A program made the position numbers and the translations under genes. The notes beneath the pieces are model-generated. The model was not told the origin of the DNA. It did no database searches and was given only the letters and a program-made list of their open reading frames with translations. From Dallia pectoralis (taxonomy: Eukaryota; Chordata; Actinopteri; Esociformes; Umbridae): a stretch of DNA of 64,000 nucleotides. Below, piece after piece: positions 24,096 to 34,139 of the stretch. Positions within the stretch are counted from its first letter, which is position 1; every line of letters starts with the position of its first letter. Location: contig CM055758.1 of the NCBI GenBank assembly GCA_029465975.1, positions 12,132,402 to 12,196,401 of the forward strand. The letters are read 5' to 3'.

Positions 24096-24978
24096 GCTCC
24101 GCCCCTTGGTTGTCTGGTTGACGCCTCGTTACTCATCATCGTTTGGTTTCACTTCATTGATGTAGGTCTGGTCACTCCTATCAACTAAATGTATTGAATA
24201 TTGATCACTGATGGAAACATGCACATCGGTGGTACCGTTTAACATTTTATTGGAATCGGTCATTTTAAGGATGCTTCTTAACAATATACGACGACATTCT
24301 CTTTGCTGGATAAGGCAACTCTGCTGTTTGTTTTATTGTTTTAGTCAACAGTAAGATTGTATTGGGTTGTCAAATCACAATAGGACAATTAATACACAGT
24401 GACTAAAAATCAAGAACTTAGCACCTATCCATGGCTTTGCAGGGATTTATGGGTTCCTTTAGCACTTTTTTTTCAGTGCACATGCCTCTTATGTACACCA
24501 TTCTTGGGTGGACAGGGATACTTATTTTCTGACAAAAACAACATAAATATATTCACACTTATAACACATTAGATTGCATAGACTGTGGGTTGTCCTGTAG
24601 TATCGTCTGAGTGAGACGGGTAGATGATAAGAGCCTAGAAGATGCCCAGGACCAAAGTAAAGTAAAACTGTGTAGTACAACTTTCGATCTGAGTTACTGG
24701 CGTACCGACGATGCCCTGAGGCGGATGTTGCAGTGCAAGTTTAGCTAAATCCAGGGTTTGTGTCAAACAAGGGTTATCTAGCCTCTAGTGACTCTAGGTC
24801 AAGTAACTGCATGCACAGTCATGGTTGTTGGTCAAAAAGTTTGCAAACTTGGTGCAGGTACAATGAGGCGAGGCAACAAGTGGCCTATCAAATAGCATGC
24901 AATGGATACTAATTATCTCAAAATAAAGCTAGCATATTGACGCAATTATTTGACAGGTTTTATGTTTGTTATTGACAG
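24096..24978. other. Region between foldback element and aggf1 coding exon 1
   Basis: Probable end of the first aggf1 intron. No other feature seen. Confidence 0.5.
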
Positions 24979-24986
24979 TCTGAAGT

Positions 24987-25187
24987 ATGGCAACAAATGG
25001 AGAGGAGGCATGTGGAGCAGAGGAGGAGTCGGAGACTGAGGTGGTTGAGCTGCGTCAGAAAGTACAGTCTCTACAGCAAGAATTAAAAAACTGCAAAAAA
25101 GAACTGACTAAATTACAGAAACAACTGATTCAGTCGGAGAGGCTCCAGAAGACCACAGAAGGTTACAATGAAGATCTGAGAAAACAG
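24987..25187 (+). CDS. aggf1: aggf1 coding exon 1
   Basis: 67 codons, MATNGEEACGAEEESETEVV onward. Acidic start, then a coiled coil (LRQKVQSLQQELKNCKKELT) matching human LRRKVEKLERELRSCKRQV. An acceptor-like CAG at 24976-24978 lies just before the ATG, so a non-coding exon upstream is likely. Donor GTGGCT. Confidence 0.9.
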
Positions 25188-28100
25188 GTGGCTACCAAGA
25201 AACGTATTTTATATGTCTCAAATGCATTGGAGTTAATCACCAGAGACATGGCAAACTTTTTCTTGACATAATTTTATACAATAGGTAGACAGACTGAGTA
25301 CAGACATTCATGAACGGAAAAAGAAGCTGAAAGAGAGAGCTGAAGCCGAGACGCAGACAGAACAATATACCTGGTCAGAAACTGGTAAGCCGTCATACTG
25401 AGCTTCTGTGTTTATCCAACTGAAAATGTTGGTTTCATGTTGCTCCAATCACAGATACATTGTGTCTTCTTTTTGTGATATTTAGATTATTATAACTACT
25501 ACTATGGAGGTGGCGTCTACGAGGGGGACGGTCTAGTAACAGACACCCAGGGAACAGTCACAGTTGAGGGGCATGAAGTCGCTGACGTTTCAGCAATGAC
25601 AGCTACAGAAGCCATTACTGCCACAGCTACAGACACATATGCAGCCACAGCTACAGACACATATACAGCCACAGCTACAGACACATATACAGCCACTGCA
25701 ATGGTTACAGACGGGTCTATGGAGGGTTGTGTTACAGCTGCTCAACCTCAGGTGAGATTGATTTCTGTCGATACACTCTATACATTTTTTTTTCTTCTGC
25801 TCAGTAAATGTTTTCAAAAATGTTCCCCCATTTTTGTGATATCCATTTGTATCTATGGCCCTGTCGAATAACAACAAGTCCTAACATGTGCGGAACCGTT
25901 GGAAGATTGCAGCAAGCATTCATGTCAAGATATGTTTGTTCTCCACCTGATACTGTTCTTCCCAGCTGATAATTGCAGTCTTCTGAAATACTCCAAATCT
26001 TACGTTAATCTTCTGATCTCCCCAATTCTGGACCACATAACTTTTCCATGGGTTGTGTCTCAGGACCAGTATCTGTTCGAAACCCCATAACCCTGTCATT
26101 GTTTGAAGGGGCACCAGGTATCAGATGTTTTCCGAGTGATAACATGAAACAGCGTTTGTAAGGTTGTTTGTGACCCAGCAGGAGGTGGATGCAGGCTCTA
26201 TAGCTGACATGCTGAGGGTGACTGCTGAGCAGGCCATGACACAGACTGGCTTTGTGTTTGATGAGACCACAGGGATGTACTACGACCACAGCACAGGCTT
26301 CTACTACGACTCGGTAAAACACAAACACCCACACAAAATGGCAACATAGATACATTTTCTAAGTCTAATTGTGTCTGTGTATCCCTGCAGTCCAGTCAGT
26401 TGTACTACGACAACAACACAGGCATGTACTACTACCACGACGCAGAGAGTGGCAAGTATCAGTTCCACTCCAGGATTGACATTTCTACTGAACAACCTGC
26501 CTCAGAGGCCATCCAGGAGAAAAAGAGTCTGGACAAAAAAGGCAGGAAGTGGAAGAAAGGCCCAGAGCAAGCCTCTTGTCAGGATGATAAGGTAGCTGAC
26601 CTACCTATGATCACCTAGAAAATATATCAGAATTGCAGTCAGTTCTGGATATGTGCCTTTAGAATAATTTTTGGGATGTATATTTTTCAGTAGCTCAATT
26701 TTTATTGTGTATGTGTAACCAACCTGTTTAATGTCCTGCTCATTGGCTGACACGAGACCCACAGACACCTCAATTTCAGACATTCAGTAAACATTATAAT
26801 TGACTTGTTAGCACCCATTTCTACCATAATCAACCTGGACTCAGTTCTCAAATACTTTCGACTTTCTGCAACTGCTATAGTTTTGGTTAATTTTCCTATG
26901 AAGTATGTAACATTTTTGTCAGGGCCGTTATTTATGCTGTTGCTTGCAGCTACGGTTTAGTTGACCTAATACTATTCCTCTGGTCATAGGTAGAAGATGT
27001 GACTAGCTCACTGGCTAACATGAAGATTTCCTATTTCTGGAACTCACCTTCTTGTAGAGGTACATGCCTCTTATCTCTCTCACATAGTGACATTTTAAAG
27101 GGCTACAACAGCACATTTTGCACTAGTTGTCCAGGTGCTCACCTCCCGGTAGAGCTACTGTTTGCTATGTCAGCTGTAGGCTATGCACTACTCTGTTTTC
27201 TGTAGATCTGCAGTCAGGGGTCACCTATTGATTGAGGCTCCAGATTCACTCCTGTTAAATGAGAGAGGTGCACACTTTGATAAACAGTCCAACACAGTCA
27301 GAAAGTTGTATTCACATAGAGACATTGTGTTTGCTTTAAACGGCAGACTGCCGGAATACTCTGATTCAAGAGATAGCCCACCCAGCTCCAGTTGAAAACA
27401 CAGACAAGTTTAAGATTAGTCCAATGTTTTTGGGGAGCATTTTAATTTTGGTGCTGGCTGTGTCAATTCGTTGGCTTTTCTGTGCTTTAATACAGCTAGC
27501 GTTTTTGAAAACTGAGACCCACATCTAAAAAGAAATTCAAATACATGGAGGTTGCCATGCCCATTGTCCAAATCCTTAGTTTCATGGGTCTCGTGTTGGC
27601 CAACTGAGACTGGAGATGCCTCTGGTGCATTCTCTTTTCTGAATGGTCGCTGGTCTCCTGACTGACAGGGCCTTGTTAAGGTAAAAGATGAGGCGGTGGA
27701 GCGTGAGGAGTGGGTGGAGAGGAGAATTCCCAGGAGAGACAGGTCCTCACGTCGGCAGAGGGAGCGGTCTCTGACTCCAGATGCTCCTCCCAGAAGAAAA
27801 AGCTCCTTAAAGACTCGTCGGTCTAAGAGTGCTGATCGCTCCCCAAGGAAAAGGAGGAAGAAGGACCGATCGCGCTCTGATGACGTAAGCAGCTCCAAGA
27901 GGACTAAGAAGAGTAAATCAGTCAAACCCAGCAGAAAGAAGAAAAAGAAGAAGACAAAATCTGCACCTGTGTCGCGGAGTGATGACTCAAGTGGTAACAG
28001 CGAGCCGGAGGAGGGAGAGATCACAGAGTCGGAGGGCGAATGGAGATCTACCTCTTCCTCCTCTTCGTCCACTCCCCCCACCAAAGACAGCTCAGAGTCA

Positions 28101-31100
28101 GAGATGGAGAGTCAGGAAGGTGAGAGGAGGGACGCCATCTAGAGGTCTTTAGGTTGTCAACTTGTTGTTTCTTTCTGTGGGGTTTATTAAGAGGTAAAGA
28201 CAGAATGGAACCAAGCACGTACATCTGACATCTGATCTGTGGTCAGCTTCAGTGTTCCCTTTAGTTAGAAATATCTATGGTCAGTAGAAATTGCAATGAT
28301 AACAGCTCCACCAGCCGGCTTGTCTATCAGTGTGTATGAAATAGGGCTCTGGTGATATAGGGCACTGGTGATATAGAGCTCTGGTGATATAGGGCTCTGG
28401 TGATATAGAGCTCTGGTGATATAGGGCCATCGTGATATAGGGCCATCGTGATATAGGGCCATCGTGATATAGGGCCATCGTGAGATAGGGCCTTCGGGAG
28501 ATAGAGCTCTGGTGATATAGGGCCATCGTGATATAGGGCCCTGGTGATATAGGGCCCCGGTGATATAGGGCCCCGGTGATATAGGGCCCCGGTGATATAG
28601 GGCCCCGGTGATATAGGGCCCCGGTGATATAGGGCCCCGGTGATATAGGGCCCCGGTGATATAGGGCCCCCGTGAGATAGGGCCCCCGTGAGATAGGGCC
28701 CCCGTGAGATAGGGCCCCCGTGAGATAGGGCTCCCGTGAGATAGGGCCCCGTGAGATAGGGCTCCCGTGAGATAGGGCTCCCGTGATATAGGGCTCCCGT
28801 GATATACTGTGTGTTGTGTTCCCAGTAGTGGAAGCGGTTTGGCCCCCCTGTGTGAGGGTGACCGTGGTCAGATCTCCTGTGTTACAGACTGGAACCCTCT
28901 TCATCATCACCGCTGACTCTCCAGCCACCATTGGCAGGTTAGTCTAATGCTATTGTCTCTGTGCTATTTCTGATTAAATCGTCTGTAATCCGTCATTACA
29001 AGGGGTATACCACCAGGGGGAGGTGACTGCTCAGATAATATTCTGTTTTTGAATGTTTGAGCGGCTGTTTAAACATCATTCTATGTTTTCAGGGAGAAGG
29101 AAATGGATCATGCCATCAGAATATCTGAAATGGGAGTCAGTAAGGTACAGAAACGTTGTATTCATTTGTTAGATTCTGCTAAATGTGTAAGCTTTTGGTA
29201 TTGATGGATTCTATTTCGATGCCAGTTCCACGCCGAGGTTTACTTCGACCAGGACCAGCAGTGTTACATGCTAGTGGATCAGGGAAGCCAGAATGGAACA
29301 GTCCTCAATGGCAACCGAATCCTGCAGGTTGGTCTGACGGACAAACACAACACACAGATTGGTTGGAGAGTGAGGTAGTCACAGTTTGGTTTTCTCTCTT
29401 CATTTAGCCTAAAGCAAAGTGTGAGCCTTGCCCTTTGACCCATGGAGATGAAGTGAAGATGGGAGAGACGGTTCTGTCTTTCCACATCCACTCAGGAACA
29501 GACACCTGTGATGGTTGTGAACCCGGACAGGTCATGGCTCATCTCAGCAAACACCAGAGAAACCAGCCACTGCAGATGGGTACTGAACACCTGCTGCTTT
29601 ACGTGTTTCATCCATCTTTGTGTGCTGTCTTATAATACCTGGCACTGATGTTAAGGAACCCTGTCTGGAGAACACCTTTTACATTTTATGGTTAAAAATC
29701 GCCTTTGTGATATGGTTTTAAGAACTTGGAACTGGGCAGTTATAAAAAATCACCATGGCAAATTAATCAGATTTGTTATAGTTGAGGGTGCAAATGTTTA
29801 CATTTTTTTTCAGTAGCAAATGAGACGATGTAAAACCTATTGGCACAGCAGGGTTGTATCTTAGGTTACTTATTCTATAACCCAAGCAGGTGGTTAGATT
29901 GATTTCAGATATGTACCTACACTTTAGATATGTACCTTAATTTTGCCTAAACAACTTGATTATTATGTCTGTGTTGTTCTACAGGTCCAGCTGTAACCAA
30001 AGAGGACAAGGAGGTTCTCAGACAGAAGGAACTTAAGCAGATGAAGGTCAAATATGGCCTTAAGGTGAGTAACTGGTTCATGCAGCAGTACAACTTAACA
30101 TTTTTTCCTGCTGCATTTCCCACTGGTAATCCAGTGTTCACAGTGTCTTTGCCAATAAAATCCTCACCCACCTTTTATTCATCTGATATAACTGTCCTGT
30201 GGTAGAACTGTCCTGTGGTGTAACTGTCCTGTGGTGTAACTGTCCTGTGGTAGAACTGTCCTGTGGTGTAACTGTCCTGTGGTGTAACTGTCCTGTGGTG
30301 TAACTGTCCTGTGGTGTAACTGTCCTGTGGTGTAACTGTCCTGTGGTGTAACTGTCCTGTGGTGTAACTGTCCTGTGGTGTAACTGTCCTGTGGTGTAAC
30401 TGTCCTGTGGTGTAACTGTCCTGTGGTGTAACTGTCCTGTGGTGTAACTGTCCTGTGGTGTAACTGTCCTGTGGTCATGTGGTGTAACTGTCCTGTGGTG
30501 TAACTGTCCTGTGGTCATGTGGTGTAACTGTCCTGTGGTCATGTGGTGTAACTGTCCTGTGGTAATTTCTTATTAAGTTTCTCACCTTTGCTTTGTGATG
30601 ATTTGAGAAGAGAACATGATATTAATAGTTGACCCTAACAGAGTGCTGAATATGAGGATGCTAAAACCCTGAAGAACCCCAGATATGTGGACCGGGCCGA
30701 GTCTCGCCGTCAGACTGTGGGCAGTGAGGGAGCCTTCCAACGAGATGACGCACCTGCCTCTGTACATGTGTATGTACCCATGATATCTTTCTTTGTGCCT
30801 GTATTCCTGTACTACTGAGACGCAAATTAGGAAAAGTTAAGAACATTTTGCCAGAACATTGTGTGCTTTAGGATCAGTGATTAGGTTTATTTATGTTTAA
30901 GATTAGAATTGGTGTTAATGTTTGGTATTAAGGGTTAGGTTTAGCAGTTAGGATTAAGTCTAGAGTAAATTATTTGGGAGTTTATAGTTGATATGAGATT
31001 GGGAATGTAGGACGGGAATCTATTGTTGTCACTTCAAAAGTTGTCACAAAAAATCTGAATGTGTGTAGGTTTAGAAGTTTGATATTTTGTTAAAGTTGTT

Positions 31101-32714
31101 GTTTGGATATTTGATGTTGATTTGATTACTTGATCCGGGTTGATAATCACAAAAATCGCTGCTAACTGATCCATTTAAAACCAAATTCTGAGGTGCCAAT
31201 AGAACTCCATGATGCCTTTGTTGCTGTTCAAATCGTATTTATCTTCACCCACGTAATGTCCCCTGTCTTCTACTCTATCCTGTAGTATGGTACAGCTGGT
31301 GTACATTTGGTCCTGGGGTGCATTTGATCCTGGGGTGCATTTGATCCTGGGGTGCATTTGGTCCTGGGGTACATTTGGTCCTGGGGTACATTTGATCCTG
31401 GGGTACATTTGATCCTGGGGTACATTTGATCCTGGGGTACAATTGATCCTGGGGTACATTTGGTCCTGGGGTACATTTGGTCCTGGGGTACATTTGGTCC
31501 TGGGGTACATTTGATCCTGGGGTACAATTGATCCTGGGGTACAATTGATCCTGGGGTGCATTTGGTCCTGGGGTACATTTGGTCCTGGGGTACATTTGGT
31601 CCTGGGGTACATTTGATCCTGGGGTACAATTGATCCTGGGGTACATTTGATCCTGGGGTACAATTGATCCTGGGGTACATTTGATCCTGGGGTACATTTG
31701 ATCCTAGCCATCTGCATGTCAGACCTTGTGTAGACGTAGACTACTTTTACTGTTTCTTGTCCAAAACATTATTATCATGGACATTAACTAGGCCATTAGA
31801 TGGAAAACTGATACTAGCATGAAGCTAATGTTGGTTGCTGTTCTTTAAGAGTTATTTTTCATTAGAGAAAAACATTATTTAGTCAGTGTGACTACTACTA
31901 CTACTACTACTGTATAGGAATAATTATTCTTGTAATTATGGTATAGGGCGGCATCTTGTGCTTTTTATTTTGTAAACATATTTTGTTAAGTCCTGGACTG
32001 AACTGTGGCTATTGTTGTCATTATCTTTCTGTTTCTCTCCTTGTCCAGTGAGATCAGTGAAGTCAACAAGGGAAGAAAGATGCTGGAGAAAATGGGCTGG
32101 AAGAGAGGAGAAGGCCTGGGCAAAGATGGAGCTGGAATCACAGATCCTGTAATATTAAAATATTTCCATTCTATTGGGAGTCATCTTTTATTTCCTCTTT
32201 TGAAATATATGATTTTCCTTCTTTATGAATTGCTACAATGTGTAGTTAGCTGGGGACAACACCTAACTGTAATGCACATCTAGTCCAACACCTCTGTGTG
32301 GAATGCCATTGGTTCATTTGTCTTATTTTCTGAGTATTGGAAATGTATTGGAAAACGTTGTGACACCACTCTGTTCCATGAGAACTGTAGTTGCCTTGTC
32401 TGATTTAAATGGATCAAACATCAAGCCTACTGTCCTCATTCTGGTCCCCGTTTCTTCACCCACATCTGATTTCTTTCTACTTTTCGGGTTTCCTACAGAT
32501 CCACCTTAAGATCCGGAAGTCCCAGTCAGGCCTCGGGGCGGGAGCTGCTGTGTCATTAGACGAGGCTGGGTCCCTCAGTAGGACTAGGACTCAGAGGAAC
32601 TTTGAGAAGGCCAGGGAGAGGTATAATGACACCTGCCAACCAGAAACACCCACAGTCAAGAAGGAGCAGGGCCCGGCACCCAAACCCTGGGTTAAAGGAG
32701 AAGTCACTCAGTGA
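24987..32714 (+). CDS. aggf1: Angiogenic factor with G-patch and FHA domains 1, complete coding gene (14 exons)
   Basis: Family members are reported as an angiogenic factor and as a splicing-associated nuclear protein. Exons: 24987-25187, 25285-25384, 25486-25751, 26182-26313, 26391-26591, 27669-28119, 28826-28937, 29093-29144, 29226-29327, 29408-29579, 29985-30064, 30642-30769, 32049-32148, 32499-32714. All are GT-AG and the phases agree. The sum is 2313 nt, or 770 residues, against 714 in human (from memory). Order of parts: coiled coil about 18-85; Thr/Ala/Tyr octapeptide repeats about 147-170; OCRE-like tyrosine repeats about 211-261 (DHSTGFYYDS, NNTGMYYYHD); Arg/Lys/Ser-rich linker ending EPEEGEITESEGEW; FHA from about 485 (ATIGRE, SKFHAEVYFD, VDQGSQNGTVLNG); G-patch about 672-715 (KGRKMLEKMGWKRGEGLGKD). 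It ends KPWVKGEVTQ, like human MPWVKGTLE. The start is the first ATG of the coding exon, matching the human N-terminus MAS. Confidence 0.96.
25285..25384 (+). CDS. aggf1: aggf1 exon 2
   Basis: 100 nt, phase 0 in, phase 1 out. Codes VDRLSTDIHERKKKLKERAE and then AETQTEQYTWSET. The ETQTE motif aligns with human EVQTEN. Donor GTAAGC. Confidence 0.9.
25486..25751 (+). CDS. aggf1: aggf1 exon 3 with coding minisatellite
   Basis: 266 nt, phase 1 in, phase 0 out, donor GTGAGA. Begins DYYNYYYGGG, like human SDYFYQTYYN. It contains three perfect-length 24-bp repeats at 25623-25694 that code TATDTYxA octapeptides. The second half of this exon is not conserved with human as far as I can recall. Confidence 0.85.
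25623..25694 (+). repeat. aggf1: Coding minisatellite in aggf1 exon 3
   Basis: Three 24-bp units starting ACAGCTACAGACACATAT at 25623, 25647 and 25671 encode TATDTYAA or TATDTYTA. The copy-number unit is 8 codons, so changes keep frame. Confidence 0.9.
26182..26313 (+). CDS. aggf1: aggf1 exon 4 (OCRE, first part)
   Basis: 44 codons, phase 0 both ends. Codes GSIADMLRVTAEQAMTQTGF and then VFDETTGMYYDHSTGFYYDS, aligned with the human AESLRAAAEAAVSQTGFSYDE region. The acceptor could be CAG at 26178 or at 26181 (NAGNAG site), which would change the protein by one Gln. Confidence 0.93.
26391..26591 (+). CDS. aggf1: aggf1 exon 5 (OCRE, second part)
   Basis: 67 codons, phase 0 both ends. Codes SSQLYYDNNTGMYYYHDAES and then GKYQFHSRIDI, followed by a Lys-rich tail. 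It completes the tyrosine-rich repeat and matches human LYYDPSTGIYYYCDVESGRY. Donor GTAGCT. Confidence 0.94.
26990..27059 (+). other. Possible optional exon of aggf1
   Basis: A 70-nt block between a TCATAG acceptor and a GTACAT donor reads VEDVTSSLANMKISYFWNSP in the frame left by exon 5. Human has EENFANMKKKAKIG at about this place. Seventy nucleotides break frame if spliced to 27669, but frame is restored if the next exon starts at 27688 after the AAAAG at 27683-27687. Splicing exon 5 straight to 27669 gives a clean reading frame, so I leave this block out of the main model. Confidence 0.3.
27669..28119 (+). CDS. aggf1: aggf1 exon 6 (charged linker)
   Basis: 451 nt, phase 0 in, phase 1 out. 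A low-complexity segment rich in Arg, Lys and Ser (RRSKSADRSPRKRRKKDRSR) and then EPEEGEITESEGEW, which matches human EPEEGEITDSQTED. The basic RS-like stretch fits a nuclear, splicing-related role. Donor GTGAGA. Confidence 0.9.
28345..28806. repeat. Minisatellite, 16-bp unit, about 29 copies (aggf1 intron 6)
   Basis: Unit GTGATATAGGGCCCCG and variants (CTCTG, CATC, CCCC). Variants are grouped in runs, as expected from local unit duplication. It ends about 20 bp before the exon 7 acceptor. Confidence 0.95.
28826..28937 (+). CDS. aggf1: aggf1 exon 7 (start of FHA)
   Basis: 112 nt, phase 1 in, phase 2 out. Codes VVEAVWPPCVRVTVVRSPVL and then QTGTLFIITADSPATIGR, nearly the human WPPCIRVIVIRSPVLQIGSL. 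TIGR is the first FHA signature. The intron just before it is largely a 16-bp minisatellite that stops about 20 bp before the acceptor. Confidence 0.95.
29093..29144 (+). CDS. aggf1: aggf1 exon 8 (FHA)
   Basis: 52 nt micro-exon, phase 2 in, phase 0 out. Codes EKEMDHAIRISEMGVSK, matching human EKDMEHTLRIPEVGVSK. Confidence 0.94.
29226..29327 (+). CDS. aggf1: aggf1 exon 9 (FHA core)
   Basis: 34 codons, phase 0. Codes FHAEVYFDQDQQCYMLVDQG and then SQNGTVLNGNRILQ. The FHA phosphopeptide-binding signature (SKFHAE ... DQGSQNGT) is intact. Confidence 0.96.
29408..29579 (+). CDS. aggf1: aggf1 exon 10 (end of FHA)
   Basis: 172 nt, phase 0 in, phase 1 out. Codes HGDEVKMGETVLSFHIHSGT and then DTCDGCEPGQVMAHL, almost identical to human. 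Donor GTACTG. Confidence 0.95.
29985..30064 (+). CDS. aggf1: aggf1 exon 11
   Basis: 80 nt, phase 1 in, phase 0 out. Codes PAVTKEDKEVLRQKELKQMK and then VKYGLK, aligned with human LSKEEKELERRKELKKIRVKYGL. The intron that follows holds a 16-bp minisatellite. Confidence 0.94.
30190..30562. repeat. Minisatellite, 16-bp unit, about 23 copies (aggf1 intron 11)
   Basis: Unit ACTGTCCTGTGGTGTA, measured 16-bp spacing. The right end has inserted CATGTGGTGTA steps. Confidence 0.95.
30642..30769 (+). CDS. aggf1: aggf1 exon 12
   Basis: 128 nt, phase 0 in, phase 2 out. Codes SAEYEDAKTLKNPRYVDRAE and then SRRQTVGSEGAFQRDDAPAS, matching human. The donor is placed at GTATGT (after CATGT); the alternative GTGTAT two bases earlier would give a stop. 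Confidence 0.93.
31298..31705. repeat. Minisatellite, 17-bp unit, about 24 copies (aggf1 intron 12)
   Basis: Unit ACATTTGATCCTGGGGT with A/G and T/G variants (ATTTGGTCC, AATTGATCC). Confidence 0.95.
32049..32148 (+). CDS. aggf1: aggf1 exon 13 (G-patch)
   Basis: 100 nt, phase 2 in, phase 0 out. Codes NKGRKMLEKMGWKRGEGLGK and then DGAGITDP: the glycine-rich G-patch, invariant in its key glycines and the tryptophan. Donor GTAATA. Confidence 0.96.
32499..32714 (+). CDS. aggf1: aggf1 exon 14 (terminal coding exon)
   Basis: 71 codons plus TGA at 32712-32714. Codes IHLKIRKSQSGLGAGAAVSL, ending GPAPKPWVKGEVTQ. The end of the G-patch (SGLGAG) and the conserved PWVKG C-terminus are present. Confidence 0.95.
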   Translation: MHLKIRKSQSGLGAGAAVSLDEAGSLSRTRTQRNFEKARERYNDTCQPETPTVKKEQGPAPKPWVKGEVTQ

Positions 32715-32877
32715 CATCCTGCACCTACGTTTCTGAACGCTTGTGTTCTGTATGTTAGAAATACTGATTTCTATATCTACCATAGAGGGAGTCAATGACT
32801 GGACCCAGATCCACATGATGGCGTAGTTTCTGCTTTGATCCACTCATTGCATCCAGAAGCATATGACAAAGAACTGG

Positions 32878-32883
32878 AATAAA
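32878..32883 (+). other. aggf1: aggf1 polyadenylation signal
   Basis: AATAAA 164 nt after the aggf1 stop, in the right orientation. This gives a compact 3' UTR of roughly 190 nt if used. Confidence 0.65.
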
Positions 32884-33552
32884 ATGGTGCTGGTAATTAA
32901 CTCGATTTTATTCCAATCTGCCCTTAATTGACATAGCTCCATCTGTCTAGTTTTTTTTTTAGAACTTGTGTAGTGTGATCACCTAAAGATGTGGGTTGAT
33001 TGTCGGCACTATTTTATTTTTTTAAGATTAAAAAAAAACATTTTCTGTCTAGCGAATGTGTGACATTCTTTCCTCTGAAAACAGCTAATGTGAAGCAACA
33101 GCTCTTTGTTCACTGCATATGATATCCATGAAACTGTACAGTCATGATGAATAAATGTTTTTTTTTTATATTATCTGAAGTACAATAGATGACTTTATTT
33201 ACTTTGAAATAAAGTAAAGATAACCACTTTTTTTCATGGCGTGCAAAAATACTAGATACTTTATATATTTATACACACACACACACACACACACACAGTA
33301 GGCCACTGTATAGTGCGCGTTTCGCCCAAGGACAACCCCCCACATGCATCCGCGGCACTAGGACTGCGCGGACGGATCTAAAGTGCAGCCGAAAAAGTTT
33401 TAACGGACTTCAGAATCGAGAAGTTATCCGGTCAACCGCCGTCCATCTCAACTCAATGGAGGAAACTATCAGAAAAGGATTGTATTTCGGGCTTTACTAA
33501 AATATTAATCCCAACGTTTTATCACTCGCAAAAGACATCTCTGGTTCAAGAC

Positions 33553-33603
33553 ATGAGTCGGTCTTCGACGGATGAAAGTGAATTGTATAATGGTCCTCAA
33601 AAG
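33553..33603 (+). CDS. Possible alternative first coding exon (pde8b isoform?)
   Basis: ATG at 33553 opens MSRSSTDESELYNGPQK (17 codons, phase 0) and runs to a GTAAAG donor at 33604. The 250 bp before it is CpG-rich and unlike the AT-rich flanks, as for a 5' UTR. Phase 0 allows in-frame joining to pde8b exon 2 at 49015. It could instead belong to another transcript. I do not recognise the peptide. Confidence 0.35.
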
Positions 33604-33689
33604 GTAAAGATACTTTTATCTGATTGGTTGTTGACGGGGGGTCTGTCTCTACAGTTATGCGCACTCAAAATGTTAGTTCATGTATATAG

Positions 33690-34135
33690 GTCAAAGGGCC
33701 ATTTAATCTAGTTCATGTATAGAGGTCAAAGGGCATTTAATCTGTAGTTAATGTATAGAGGTGAGAGGACATTTAATCTAGTTAATGTATAGAGGTGAAG
33801 GGCCATTTAATCTGTAGTTCATGTATATAGGTGAGAGGACATTTAATCTGTAGTTCATGTATAGAGGTGAGAGGACATTTAATCTGTAGTTTATGTATAG
33901 AGGTGAAAGGACATTTAATCTGTAGTTCATGTATAGAGGTGAGAGGACATTTAATCTGTAGTTCATGTATAGAGGTGAGAGGACATTTAATCTGTGGTTC
34001 ATGTATAGAGGTGAAGGGCCATTTAATCTAGTTCATGTATAGAGGTGAAGGGACATTTAATCTGTAGTTCATGTATAGAGGTGAGAGGACATTTAATCTG
34101 TAGTTTATGTATAGAGGTGAAAGGACATTTAACTT
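33690..34135. repeat. Minisatellite, about 36-bp unit, about 12-13 copies
   Basis: Core TTCATGTATAGAGGTGAGAG followed by GACATTTAATCTGTAG. It starts about 90 bp after the possible exon at 33553-33603. Confidence 0.93.
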
Positions 34136-34139
34136 GTAT

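Noticed and set aside
25590..25877. Cys-rich minus-strand frame
   Set aside because: Antisense shadow of the coding minisatellite in aggf1 exon 3.
31175..31717. Collagen-like PG-rich frames on the minus strand
   Set aside because: 17-bp minisatellite in aggf1 intron 12; three frames give the same kind of text and there is no Gly-X-Y periodicity.
33553..33603. ZBED3 or another neighbouring gene's first exon
   Set aside because: The 17 residues do not resemble ZBED3 as I know it and it is on the wrong strand for the mammalian order, so it is kept only as an unassigned exon candidate.
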